DNA from: Pseudobdellovibrio sp031428275
GTDB lineage: Bacteria; Bdellovibrionota; Bdellovibrionia; Bdellovibrionales; Bdellovibrionaceae
Direction: 5' to 3'
Length of the DNA stretch: 64,000 nt
NCBI GenBank assembly: GCA_031428275.1
Contig: JANPPC010000018.1
Location: 1 to 64,000, forward strand
Both the position numbers and the translations under genes were made by a program. The notes under the pieces are model-generated. The model was not told the origin of the DNA, ran no database searches, and worked only from the letters and a program-made list of their open reading frames with translations. Of the stretch, positions 1 through 7,487 are shown in pieces. Every line of letters starts with the position of its first letter. The stretch's first letter is position 1.

Positions 1-142
1 TGGCCATTTTTTATTTTTCTTTGGATCTGTCATTTCTGATTCTCACTTTCAATCCGTATCGGATTTATTGTTACAAATCAGGAAGCCTGTCTCATTTTGA
101 TAATCCAACTAGACTACGAAATCTTCACCGCACTCCAATGGT

Positions 143-640
143 TTGAAACTCCCAATCTCAAGCCTTGTTGAATTAAGCCGCCTAAATGACGAAGTACTTG
201 AAGAGTTTCTTAAGGGTTGGCCTGAAGAAGAAATTGCCACCATGACCTTCCGTGAAGTTCAGGTATTGGTTCGGGACAACAACGAAAATAAAGTTGTTCG
301 CCAAACTACGAAATCAGTTGGTGGTGGCGGTAGTGGTTGGACCAAAACTCCAACAAGCCCAACGGTTCCTTCAAGCATTCAACCAAACCCAAGCACACAA
401 GTAGCGGTTCTTGCTGATTTAGAAAATATGGCGGAAGTGATTACGGGCGAGGTTGAATCAGCAACGGAAACATCCGAACTCAATGAGCAAGACCGCCTAA
501 TTGCGGCGGCTAATCTCAGAGTGGCATTCAGTGAACTGAAAACCGCCATTAATACATTGGGCCTGGATAAAATCACCACAGACTTGCTGGCTGAGATTGC
601 TCAGTACTACGAGTCTGCTCAAAATAAAGGGGGTGTGTAA
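143..640 (+). CDS. Hypothetical protein upstream of the orphan methyltransferase
   Basis: A 165-residue acidic protein of no family I recognise. The middle (about residues 58-90) is a Gly/Ser/Thr/Pro-rich linker, flanked by two helix-rich parts, so it looks like two small domains joined by a flexible tether. The start is a TTG without a clear ribosome binding site, and an in-frame stop lies about 30 bases upstream, so the 5' end is uncertain. Its stop overlaps the methyltransferase start (TAATG), which implies translational coupling and possibly a related role, such as a small-terminase-like or DNA-binding partner; that role is a guess. Confidence 0.55.
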   Translation: MKLPISSLVELSRLNDEVLEEFLKGWPEEEIATMTFREVQVLVRDNNENKVVRQTTKSVGGGGSGWTKTPTSPTVPSSIQPNPSTQVAVLADLENMAEVITGEVESATETSELNEQDRLIAAANLRVAFSELKTAINTLGLDKITTDLLAEIAQYYESAQNKGGV

Positions 641-1890
641 TGAAAACAAATAATTTGTTTCCCACCCTTGAAAAATCAGTTCTGCACCTTGGCGACAATT
701 TAGAAGCCATTCGCAAATATCCCGACAATTCGGTTGATGCTATTATTACCGACGCCCCTTATGGATTGAATACGAAAATTCATAATGTTCAAGAGCTAGC
801 AAAGAAATATCTGAAAGGCGAAAGCTACTACCTTGGCGGAAAAGGACTGGACGGCGAAGAGTGGGACTCTGACCTTCCGTCACTTGAACTCTGCAAAGAG
901 CTTTTTCGTGTGCTAAAGCCCGGCGGACATATCATCTGTTTCTCCGCCGCCCGCACTTATGACATTGCTGCTTTCACTCTACGGTGGGTGGGATTTGAAA
1001 TCAAAGACCAGCTGATTTGGGCCTACGCTTCAGGTGTACCTAAGACTGCTTGGCTCGATAAAAAAATGAAGAATGACCCGCAAGCTCATTTATTTATCGG
1101 GAAAAATGAAAGCCTTAAGCCCGCTCACGAACCCATTGTTTTGGCTCAGAAACCACCAGAGTTTGCAGATATCACTGAGAATATAAAAAAATGGGGAACC
1201 GGCGCTCTCAACATTGAAGGTGTTAGATTTATGGGGCCGGATGGCAAACCCCGCTACCCGGCGAATATCATCACGGACGGAAGTATAACCATTCGCCAAG
1301 CCTACAATGGCGGTGACCAATACTTCAATTCATGTCCGCTTGGGCTCAACGGTGAGTTCTTAAATCGTAATCTTTTTTATTCCAAGTCGTCGGACAAAGA
1401 AAAAGATTTTGGATTGGACCTCTACACTCCAGAAAAATACCGTACATCACTCATGTCTGGAAATGAAACCACCATTAAAAATCCGCACCCAACGGTGAAG
1501 CCCATTGCTCTCATGCGGCACTTGGTGAAGTTAGTCTCTGACCCCGGACAAATTGTGCTGGATTGTTTTATGGGAAGTGGAACTACGGGTGTAGCCGCCG
1601 TACTTGAAGGCCGGTCCTTTATTGGAATGGAAATTGGCGAAGAGTACCACAAGGTTGCCAAACTCCGCACTGAGCGAACATATGAACTAATAAAAAAACA
1701 TGGGACTACTGACCACCGAATCATCATGGCCCACCAGGAACTTGAACTCATTAAGGTTCAACTTAGCACTGCTGGAACCTTGCTAGAAAAGTTCCCTGAC
1801 CGTAGCAGCGTAGCCAAAGAAATTGTGGATTTAGGAAAAAAGAAAAAAGAGCTGGAACAAAAACTGAAAGGGCCGCCGAAGGCGGCTTAA
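640..1890 (+). CDS. Orphan DNA (N4/N6) methyltransferase, beta-class order
   Basis: This 416-residue protein transfers a methyl group from S-adenosylmethionine to adenine N6 or cytosine N4 in DNA. The catalytic motif comes first (TDAPYGL, residues 37-43) and the AdoMet-binding FxGxG motif last (DCFMGSGTTG, near residues 307-316), which is the beta-group order of site-specific methyltransferases. The segment between them would hold the target recognition region, and about 70 C-terminal residues form a Lys/Glu-rich helix. The catalytic tetrapeptide is DAPY instead of the usual DPPY. No cognate restriction gene is adjacent, so it behaves as a solitary phage- or element-type methylase. It is coupled to the genes on either side. 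Confidence 0.88.
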   Translation: MKTNNLFPTLEKSVLHLGDNLEAIRKYPDNSVDAIITDAPYGLNTKIHNVQELAKKYLKGESYYLGGKGLDGEEWDSDLPSLELCKELFRVLKPGGHIICFSAARTYDIAAFTLRWVGFEIKDQLIWAYASGVPKTAWLDKKMKNDPQAHLFIGKNESLKPAHEPIVLAQKPPEFADITENIKKWGTGALNIEGVRFMGPDGKPRYPANIITDGSITIRQAYNGGDQYFNSCPLGLNGEFLNRNLFYSKSSDKEKDFGLDLYTPEKYRTSLMSGNETTIKNPHPTVKPIALMRHLVKLVSDPGQIVLDCFMGSGTTGVAAVLEGRSFIGMEIGEEYHKVAKLRTERTYELIKKHGTTDHRIIMAHQELELIKVQLSTAGTLLEKFPDRSSVAKEIVDLGKKKKELEQKLKGPPKAA

Positions 1891-1905
1891 AGCGAAGGAG
1901 GATTT

Positions 1906-2733
1906 ATGGAACACAACACGATTGAAATTGAGTTTATCAGTCCCGGATTTAAAAATCAGTTCAAGCAACTGGTTGGAAATGACCCAGGTCCTTTTTTTGA
2001 AAAACTATTTCCTTGGCCAACAACGAAACTGCATGGTGAACAAATAAAAGCTATTGATTTCGTAATCTGGTCTGAGTGGACTCGTGGGTTAGATACGGGT
2101 TGTCGATTCAGTAAATTACTTACTCATGAAGAGCAAATTAATTCCATCACTTATACTTACAGCACATCAAAAAGGCCGAGTTCCTACAGATTCATTAGGC
2201 ACCTGGCCTTCATGTTTCCCATTCGTTATATCAAACTGACTCATTACACGATGGAAAAACACGTCTGTATTCAGGCGAAGCATCCAAACGGTTCTTACAA
2301 ATTGAACTGCGCGCACCAATCTTGTCAGAAATATGCTCTACCGCGTGTCTATGAATTGAACTGGCGAAATCTACCGCATCCGATTTACGAAGTTCACCGA
2401 ACGATGAACGAAGTCATCAATGGTGGCGTGAATCCAAATCATTTTATGGACGATGAGTCTGGCCCCATTTACCATCACCTGATTTTTGAAAATACCCTGA
2501 TTTCTTTTTTCGATAGTCCAGCCATCGCCAAAGCGGAAAGTATTTTTAAGGAACAAGCTCTATTGATTGGAAGTCCTTATCTAACAATTCTGGCTCTCAC
2601 CGATACTTATCTCAATGCACCCGATATTGAGAAAACCAAGGCGCTGAAGACAAAAGCCTTGTCTATTGAGAAAAGATATTCGCAACCTCGGAATAAACCC
2701 AAAAACATCAAACCGCTTCAAGTACGGAAGTAG
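1906..2733 (+). CDS. Hypothetical protein following the methyltransferase
   Basis: A 275-residue protein I do not recognise. It begins 15 bases after the methyltransferase stop, with a strong AAGGAGG site about seven bases before the ATG, so it belongs to the same transcript. The sequence is rich in aromatic residues and His. A small Cys/His patch (HVCIQAKHPN...CAHQSC, near residues 124-145) could bind a metal. The C-terminus is basic (KPKNIKPLQVRK). No signal peptide or membrane segment is visible, so it is probably cytoplasmic. A nucleic-acid-related role would fit the context but is not shown. Confidence 0.6.
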   Translation: MEHNTIEIEFISPGFKNQFKQLVGNDPGPFFEKLFPWPTTKLHGEQIKAIDFVIWSEWTRGLDTGCRFSKLLTHEEQINSITYTYSTSKRPSSYRFIRHLAFMFPIRYIKLTHYTMEKHVCIQAKHPNGSYKLNCAHQSCQKYALPRVYELNWRNLPHPIYEVHRTMNEVINGGVNPNHFMDDESGPIYHHLIFENTLISFFDSPAIAKAESIFKEQALLIGSPYLTILALTDTYLNAPDIEKTKALKTKALSIEKRYSQPRNKPKNIKPLQVRK

Positions 2734-2800
2734 ATCCAAAACTCCTAAACACTCGCCCTACGTGTCCACGAAAGTTCACCCTTCCCACTGATGTTTCGCC

Positions 2801-2897
2801 GATCAAGTTCTGTGCCGATCCCACAACAGATCGCCACTCCTGCCGCGATCTCGCCGACTTACCCCACCTTGCAGATTAAACCATTTTTTCGAGGATC
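2801..2897. repeat. Cluster of five GATC sites in a non-coding stretch
   Basis: GATC occurs at 2801, 2817, 2829, 2847 and 2894 within the gap between two genes; four of the five are preceded by CG, GC or A in similar Cys-rich contexts such as GCCGATC. One site per 256 bases is expected by chance. The region is free of other obvious signals except the ribosome binding site of the next gene. It may be a methylation-sensitive control region or origin-like segment, or chance. Confidence 0.3.
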
Positions 2898-2939
2898 TTC
2901 CCGCCGCTTCGAGCGAACATTAAAGCGTAGGAGGTACTT

Positions 2940-3707
2940 ATGAGAAAAATATTAACAACGATAATGATGATGACCTTGACGGCTTGCGGAAGTGGCGGCG
3001 GAGGGAGCGCGGGCGGTGAAAGTACCAGTCCGGCAGGTAGTGCAATATTTGAAAACTTGTCAGCGGGAAGCTCTGGCATTCAATGCGTGAAGAGCAATGC
3101 CCTGTTTAATGATTATGCCACGCCTTCAAATTCAATCGCATGTTCAAACGCTGGAGGAATATGGCATCCCACTAATATGGTCAATACAGCCGATATTTGC
3201 CGACTTAGTGGAGTTGATTTTTTTGTCAATGGCGGCGGAAGCGCAACTGGCTCACACCAAACAGCCTGCGCAAATGTAGGGGGAGCATTCGTCGGCTCGA
3301 CGACAGAGAATAGACCTTATTGCTCAGGTTACACGGCCCTTACCTGTAGCGGAGCAGGTGGAACCCAAATTACGGTCGATTCAACAACGGGAGACATTAA
3401 TCAATCCTCTGCAAATCTGATCGTGGGAAATAACATCATTTCTTCGGACTCTTCTTTAACACTAATGGTCCACGGCTATTACGACGGAATGAACGTGAAT
3501 GAGTATCCGGTTTACTTTTCAATAGTAAGCAAGATCGCTTACTCGGGCAGTGATTTTTGGACCGCCACAATTTCTAAACCCACAGGCGATTCATTCTCGG
3601 GGTACTTCGGATACAATACCGATACACCTTCCTTCACGGTCTCACTACCCATAGAAACCAGTGCGAATGTCAAAATTGAATCGGCGACCCTTTATACTCA
3701 CCGATAA
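2940..3707 (+). CDS. Putative secreted lipoprotein, Gly/Ser- and Cys-rich
   Basis: A 255-residue protein with a lipoprotein signal: MRKILTTIMMMTLTAC, with Cys16 as the lipidation site, followed by a Gly/Ser linker (GSGGGGSAGG). The mature part has about eight spaced Cys residues, often next to Gly-Gly (SNAGGIWH, ANVGGAF, SGAGGTQ), suggesting disulfide-stabilised repeats. The last 110 residues look beta-rich. The start has a good TAGGAGG site seven bases upstream. It is probably anchored in the outer membrane facing the periplasm or outside. No family was recognised; a surface protein carried by the element is likely. Confidence 0.65.
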   Translation: MRKILTTIMMMTLTACGSGGGGSAGGESTSPAGSAIFENLSAGSSGIQCVKSNALFNDYATPSNSIACSNAGGIWHPTNMVNTADICRLSGVDFFVNGGGSATGSHQTACANVGGAFVGSTTENRPYCSGYTALTCSGAGGTQITVDSTTGDINQSSANLIVGNNIISSDSSLTLMVHGYYDGMNVNEYPVYFSIVSKIAYSGSDFWTATISKPTGDSFSGYFGYNTDTPSFTVSLPIETSANVKIESATLYTHR

Positions 3708-3738
3708 TTAAACGCTTACGAAAGAAACGGAGGATTTT

Positions 3739-4305
3739 ATGGTGGCAATGTTACTACTTTGGATTCCGACAATAGTGTTGCTCGCGGTCCCAGTAATTAG
3801 CGGCGGCTGGATAGTTTTGAACATAGCAGCGGTTATCATCACGGTGATTCGCCACATCGGGTCCGCAATAAAGAGTTGGATTAAGCCGCGCATTATCCAT
3901 GTCCATATGACTGATCATGAAATTGAAACGCGATACCGTGAGCTGGATATTAAAAAACACGGCTACAATCCGATGAGACACGACTTTCACATAAAGGAGC
4001 TGTTTCCCAAGAAGCCAGAGCTCGAAAAAATCAAAGCGGCGGCGAAACAACTGTTCCCCAATCGTTACCAAGAACTGAAGCCCAAAAATGCCAAGGACGA
4101 ATACTTTATGGCCCGCAGTTTTTTAACCAACATGGCGGTCGAACGCCACCATCAGCTGACGGCGGGCCAGTGGTCGGAAGCCAAGCAAAAACAGTGGGTC
4201 GAGATGCCTTATCTTCCGGTAGTCATGCGAGAGGTTGATGACGAGTTTGTGAGTTGGTGCTTCCTTGCCGTAGGCCGAGAACAAGCCGAGCGTTATGCAA
4301 GCTAA
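3739..4305 (+). CDS. Membrane-anchored hypothetical protein
   Basis: A 188-residue protein with a long N-terminal hydrophobic stretch (about residues 2-37, possibly two passes) and a basic, helix-rich tail from residue 45 on. The tail contains HMTDHEIETRYRELDIKKHGYNP and a later segment with several His. The ATG has a clear GGAGG site. It lies 31 bases after the lipoprotein gene, so the two may be co-transcribed. The layout of a membrane anchor plus cytoplasmic charged domain resembles conjugation or regulatory accessory proteins, but I cannot assign a family. Confidence 0.55.
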   Translation: MVAMLLLWIPTIVLLAVPVISGGWIVLNIAAVIITVIRHIGSAIKSWIKPRIIHVHMTDHEIETRYRELDIKKHGYNPMRHDFHIKELFPKKPELEKIKAAAKQLFPNRYQELKPKNAKDEYFMARSFLTNMAVERHHQLTAGQWSEAKQKQWVEMPYLPVVMREVDDEFVSWCFLAVGREQAERYAS

Positions 4306-4317
4306 TCCAAGAGTTCA

Positions 4318-4536
4318 TCACCCGAACAAGAGCCGCTTACGGTCGTGCATAAAATGGATGATGTGGACCTCAAGATCGGGAGAAACGTCACTCAAATACC
4401 GAAGATGTGGGGTCCCATCATTCTCGAACCAAATCACTGCAAGGGGGTCTCTTTTTTCATCGCTAATCAGGTAGCGAATCTTCGGGTCTGGTAGCTCTAC
4501 AAAGGGGTACGAATGGATCAATTTTTTAGGCGTCAT
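4318..4536 (-). CDS. Small hypothetical protein
   Basis: A 72-residue protein with a good GGAGAAC site before its ATG. It is a mixed alpha/beta sequence rich in aromatic residues and Pro, with a C-terminal HIIHFMHDRKRLL segment. No recognised domain. The gene converges on the preceding plus-strand membrane protein gene with only 12 bases between stops. A perfect 18-bp palindrome lies about 95 bases upstream and could control it. Confidence 0.45.
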   Translation of the reverse strand: MTPKKLIHSYPFVELPDPKIRYLISDEKRDPLAVIWFENDGTPHLRYLSDVSPDLEVHIIHFMHDRKRLLFG

Positions 4537-4629
4537 AACTCAAGTTCTCCTTTCTTATTGGGTTACAAAGCCTAAATGGAAACCGAATGATCCTACGCCT
4601 TTCAGTGGCCCCCCTGTCATTGAACCGAC

Positions 4630-4647
4630 CCTGAATAATTATTCAGG
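4630..4647. promoter_or_regulatory. Perfect 18-bp palindrome, candidate operator
   Basis: CCTGAATAATTATTCAGG reads the same on both strands with no spacer. It sits between the stop of a winged-helix gene (4662-5081) and the start of the small gene at 4536, both on the minus strand. No T-run follows, so it is not a typical terminator. A dimeric repressor site, possibly for the neighbouring winged-helix protein, is the simplest reading. Confidence 0.45.
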
Positions 4648-4661
4648 ATATACTATGTACC

Positions 4662-5081
4662 CTACTCCCTCATGATATTATCAAAAATTCCCTCAGATCC
4701 CCCATCTCCGGGAGACCCTGCTCCTGCAGAGGAGTCAGTCTTATTGATGTGTTCTATAATAGCTTGAATGCGAGGCTTATTAAGAGAGTCTCGGGGCTGA
4801 AGAATAAACCAATTAGAAGCAGTATCTTCAACGGGATTGCCCTTGGAATCACAGGGCTTAATAAAACCCAATTCGGCTAATTGTTTGACCGATGTTCGGC
4901 AAGCTCCGATGGAGACTGCGAGCCGTTTACAGATCCGTCTTCGACTCAAATAAACGAGCCGTCTCTCCGGATTTGGTCCCGTCTTGTGAACGATCTGAAT
5001 ATAAAGAAGTAGGCGCAGAGAAATTTCTCCGATCCCGCTGTTTTTATTTAAAAGCCATAAATATAAATGTTCGATTTCCAT
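4662..5081 (-). CDS. Winged-helix DNA-binding protein
   Basis: A 139-residue protein. The start was taken at the ATG at 5081, which has AGAGGA just upstream; two in-frame upstream codons (GTG, ATG) have no site. Residues about 45-85 (LSRRRICKRLAVSIGACRTSVKQLAELGFIK) fit a helix-turn-helix followed by a wing, like replication-initiator or GntR/MarR-type DNA-binding folds. The C-terminal 30 residues are a low-complexity Gly/Ser tail. It probably regulates genes of the element or takes part in its replication. It diverges from the small membrane-protein genes at 5132. Confidence 0.55.
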   Translation of the reverse strand: MEIEHLYLWLLNKNSGIGEISLRLLLYIQIVHKTGPNPERRLVYLSRRRICKRLAVSIGACRTSVKQLAELGFIKPCDSKGNPVEDTASNWFILQPRDSLNKPRIQAIIEHINKTDSSAGAGSPGDGGSEGIFDNIMRE

Positions 5082-5131
5082 AAGTGATCCTCTAGTCATT
5101 AAATGGATCACGGGTCTCTATTTAGATTCAT

Positions 5132-5335
5132 ATGGAACCGAAAAAAAATCAGGTCGGAAGACCTAAAAAGATAAAAACCCTGGTGCTGGAATGGCTGGCC
5201 GAACATGGCGTCGAGACCGCCTTGTGTGGCCTCGTTTGGCTCTGGCTCGGGGGTGGCGACCTAGCTTGGTACTTGCTCGCACTGTCGGGCTTCTTGTGGT
5301 GGCTTGGTAGCCTCGTCGATGTCTACTGGCCGTAG
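5132..5335 (+). CDS. Small two-pass membrane protein
   Basis: A 67-residue protein with a basic N-terminus (EPKKNQVGRPKKIK) and two Trp/Leu/Gly-rich hydrophobic stretches (about residues 28-42 and 43-64) separated by a short turn. No family assigned. The ribosome binding site is weak. A second tiny membrane-protein gene follows 44 bases later, so the two may work together, as small paired membrane proteins on mobile elements often do; the function is unknown. Confidence 0.45.
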   Translation: MEPKKNQVGRPKKIKTLVLEWLAEHGVETALCGLVWLWLGGGDLAWYLLALSGFLWWLGSLVDVYWP

Positions 5336-5379
5336 GCAAATCCAAATTCCATTTAAATTACGAGTCAGGAGGGGTTCGT

Positions 5380-5508
5380 ATGATTTCTTGGTGGTGGTTG
5401 ATTGTGGCATTCTTTTTCGGTTTAGGCGCAGGCTTCGAGTCTGGATTTGAAAGACAAGAGCGCGACAAGAAGAAAAAGCAAAAGCACAGTGAAGACCGAA
5501 ATCAATAA
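5380..5508 (+). CDS. Very small membrane protein (42 residues)
   Basis: An ORF of 42 residues starting MISWWWLIVAFFFGLGAG, one transmembrane helix, followed by a highly charged tail (ERQERDKKKKQKHSEDRNQ). The ATG has a strong AGGAGGGG site six bases upstream, which is the main support for its being real. It lies just after the two-pass membrane protein gene. The design of one helix plus a basic cytoplasmic tail is typical of small regulatory membrane proteins. Confidence 0.5.
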   Translation: MISWWWLIVAFFFGLGAGFESGFERQERDKKKKQKHSEDRNQ

Positions 5509-5535
5509 TCCGCGAGTTAAAGACGAAGCTCTGGT

Positions 5536-6483
5536 TTAACTTTCCTTTTCCAGAGTAGAGTCATATCCCTTCTGACTCATTTTTCTTTCGATATTGAGTT
5601 GCCCAAGTTTCATCTGAATATCGACAGGCGATAAACCTTCGTTAAGCCAGATTTCAATTCTACTAAAAACTTCAGTCTCCTCGCCGTTAAGCAATCGACG
5701 CTTATCGGTGTAGATCGCGTGAAGTCTTTCGAGATAATTTTGTTTGTGGTGCGAAAATCCATGACTGGGGTCATTTCTTATTTTCTCGATATTTTTGAAG
5801 CCCGAATAATATTCCATCGCAAGTTCAATGAACGGCAGTTCATCATCCATAATGAAATTTGTTTTTCGCCTCCACTTCTGCGACTCACTTTCGGGTACAG
5901 GTTCATCCCAAAGCATTGATTCGGATTCTGTTGTGATTGATTCAATATCTTTTGCCTCGGTCGATTGCGAAGCGTTCAAATTGTTTTTCTTGCGTCCTTT
6001 TTTTCCGTTGGCATATTTTGGAAATGTTTTAGCGAAGGCTATCTCAAGTCCCAGCTCATTAGGGAAGGCATCGTAAAAAAATGGTTTCGGATTTTTCTTC
6101 AGCGCCAAAGTTTCCTGTACGATCAGCTCTTGCATGTCTTTGGTAACTCGCCAGTGGTACGGATCAGGTTCAAAGATGTACCTATTTTTTTCTCGCCGCT
6201 TTGATCCATCTCGCCTCGGTGGACCGGGCAGTACACGAATGACGTGCATGAATTGCAGTCGTTTGATTGACCGATCCAGATGGTACGGCCCGCATTCGCA
6301 ATATTCTTTCAGCGACTCTCTGGCCCAGTTGCATCCCAGTCCCTGGTAACTCGCGATCAACACAGCAAGGGTTCGTTCGGTTTGACTGAGCATCTTGCTC
6401 TGGACGATGAAATTATACATCGGCGTGTAGTAGATCATCATTTCTCGTGGCAGCTTTTGGTTTGGTTCTTTTTGTTCGTTCAT
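5536..6483 (-). CDS. Winged-helix protein, possible replication initiator of the element
   Basis: A 315-residue protein; the ATG at 6483 is preferred over a TTG nine codons upstream because AAGGCGGG precedes it. Residues about 15-110 fit a winged-helix domain of the kind found at the N-terminus of plasmid initiators (Tyr/Thr-rich entry, SQTERTLAVLIASY, then a recognition helix and basic wing PPRRDGSKRREK). The C-terminal half is charged and helix-rich. A region with two CCTGGGGA copies and a strong hairpin lies upstream of the start. A regulator is the alternative. The function is inferred from fold and context only. Confidence 0.45.
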   Translation of the reverse strand: MNEQKEPNQKLPREMMIYYTPMYNFIVQSKMLSQTERTLAVLIASYQGLGCNWARESLKEYCECGPYHLDRSIKRLQFMHVIRVLPGPPRRDGSKRREKNRYIFEPDPYHWRVTKDMQELIVQETLALKKNPKPFFYDAFPNELGLEIAFAKTFPKYANGKKGRKKNNLNASQSTEAKDIESITTESESMLWDEPVPESESQKWRRKTNFIMDDELPFIELAMEYYSGFKNIEKIRNDPSHGFSHHKQNYLERLHAIYTDKRRLLNGEETEVFSRIEIWLNEGLSPVDIQMKLGQLNIERKMSQKGYDSTLEKES

Positions 6484-6532
6484 AAATCCCGCCTTCTTGG
6501 GTTTGTCCAAGTTAAATGGAGGAAAGAAAAAG

Positions 6533-6573
6533 TCCCCAGGGAACCACTAAAGCGGAATCAAGTGATCCCCAGG
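6533..6573. repeat. Direct repeat TCCCCAGG, two copies 33 bases apart
   Basis: TCCCCAGG occurs at 6533-6540 and 6566-6573, a spacing of about three helical turns, just upstream of the winged-helix gene start. The second copy lies inside an imperfect inverted repeat (GTGAT at 6562 and ATCAC at 6575). This would suit binding sites for the adjacent winged-helix protein. Confidence 0.3.
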
Positions 6574-6664
6574 CATCACGGTATAAGTAATAAGATCTAT
6601 ATAAAAATCCGAAGAAAAGATTGGTTCGGGCCATAGCCCGTGAACATTACTGCTTTAGGACTCA

Positions 6665-6723
6665 CCCTCGACAGAGGCTTGCCCCTTGTGGGGGACTGCC
6701 CCAGCCGTGGACGAGGGCTTTTT
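6665..6723 (+). terminator. Structured hairpin with T-run, possible end of a small RNA
   Basis: CCCTCG (6665-6670) pairs with CGAGGG (6712-6717), followed by CTTTTT. Inside, GGCT can pair with AGCC, and a GGGG block can pair with either of two flanking CCCC blocks, giving two exclusive inner structures. No protein gene on the plus strand leads into it, so if it terminates transcription it would end a short untranslated RNA that begins near 6590, where TATA-rich sequence is present. A 5-bp hairpin (CGGGC/GCCCG, near 6627-6640) precedes it. Confidence 0.35.
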
Positions 6724-6765
6724 AAAGACCTCGTAACAAAATATACAGGTGCCTGTGGCGGATTT

Positions 6766-7485
6766 TTATGAAATGAGAGGACTGAAGCCGATGGAGTGGC
6801 CTTCAAGTTCGTTTTTAAGATCTTTCCAGCGGGGAAGTCTTCGGCTTAATAAATTATAAAAATCAGGTCCGTGATCCAAAACAACCGCATGGCTGAGTTC
6901 ATGGATGATCACATAATCAATGCATTCCATTGGCGCAACAACCAGCTCGGCATTCAGCACCACCAAATTTCTGCTGAGATGAAATTCACCCCAGCGCTTG
7001 GTGAGTTTCTTAACGGCGACTTCAACAGTCTCTTGTCCAAGAACCTGAGCATGAAATTTAAATCGCTCCGTTAAAATATCTATGGCCTTTTTTAGATACC
7101 ACTTAAGTAGCAGCGACCGCTTAAGTTCAGTGTCTTCGGGAAAGGTGCAATTAAGAATTAACTTGTCGTCAAGAATATCAACGGAATCGTAATTCGCTTC
7201 AAATATCTTAAGGCGATAATGCCGACCAAGCAGATAAAAACTCTCTCCGGACACCAGCGATTTATTTGGCTGCGGAATAGGATTAAATCCGACCAGTCGT
7301 TGTTGTTCTAACAGCCACGAGCCACGTTTAATAACAATCTCTTTGATTTTATCGAGGGTCGCATCCTGTGGAGCTGTCACCTCGACCGTACCGCTTGGAA
7401 GAACAGAAATCCCCAGAGTCTTTCGCTCAGATCTTTTGATCTCAAATTCAATTTTAGAATTTCCGTATTCTACAAACTCTAGCAC
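6766..7485 (-). CDS. YgjP-like (DUF45) zinc metallopeptidase
   Basis: A 239-residue protein of the YgjP/DUF45 family, which is related to SprT and M48 proteases. The zinc motif HELSH lies near residue 190 and a third His follows in HAVVLDHG, giving HExxHxxxxxH. The N-terminal half forms the usual beta-rich domain. The gene starts with GTG two bases after the hsdR stop, so it is the last cistron of the type I restriction operon. YgjP-like genes are found next to hsdR in many genomes. A role in trimming or regulating the restriction subunit is an inference. Confidence 0.8.
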   Translation of the reverse strand: MLEFVEYGNSKIEFEIKRSERKTLGISVLPSGTVEVTAPQDATLDKIKEIVIKRGSWLLEQQRLVGFNPIPQPNKSLVSGESFYLLGRHYRLKIFEANYDSVDILDDKLILNCTFPEDTELKRSLLLKWYLKKAIDILTERFKFHAQVLGQETVEVAVKKLTKRWGEFHLSRNLVVLNAELVVAPMECIDYVIIHELSHAVVLDHGPDFYNLLSRRLPRWKDLKNELEGHSIGFSPLIS

Positions 7486-7487
7486 TC

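Noticed and set aside
1..142. Possible start of a further gene at the left edge
   Set aside because: No convincing coding sequence or signal was seen in these bases.
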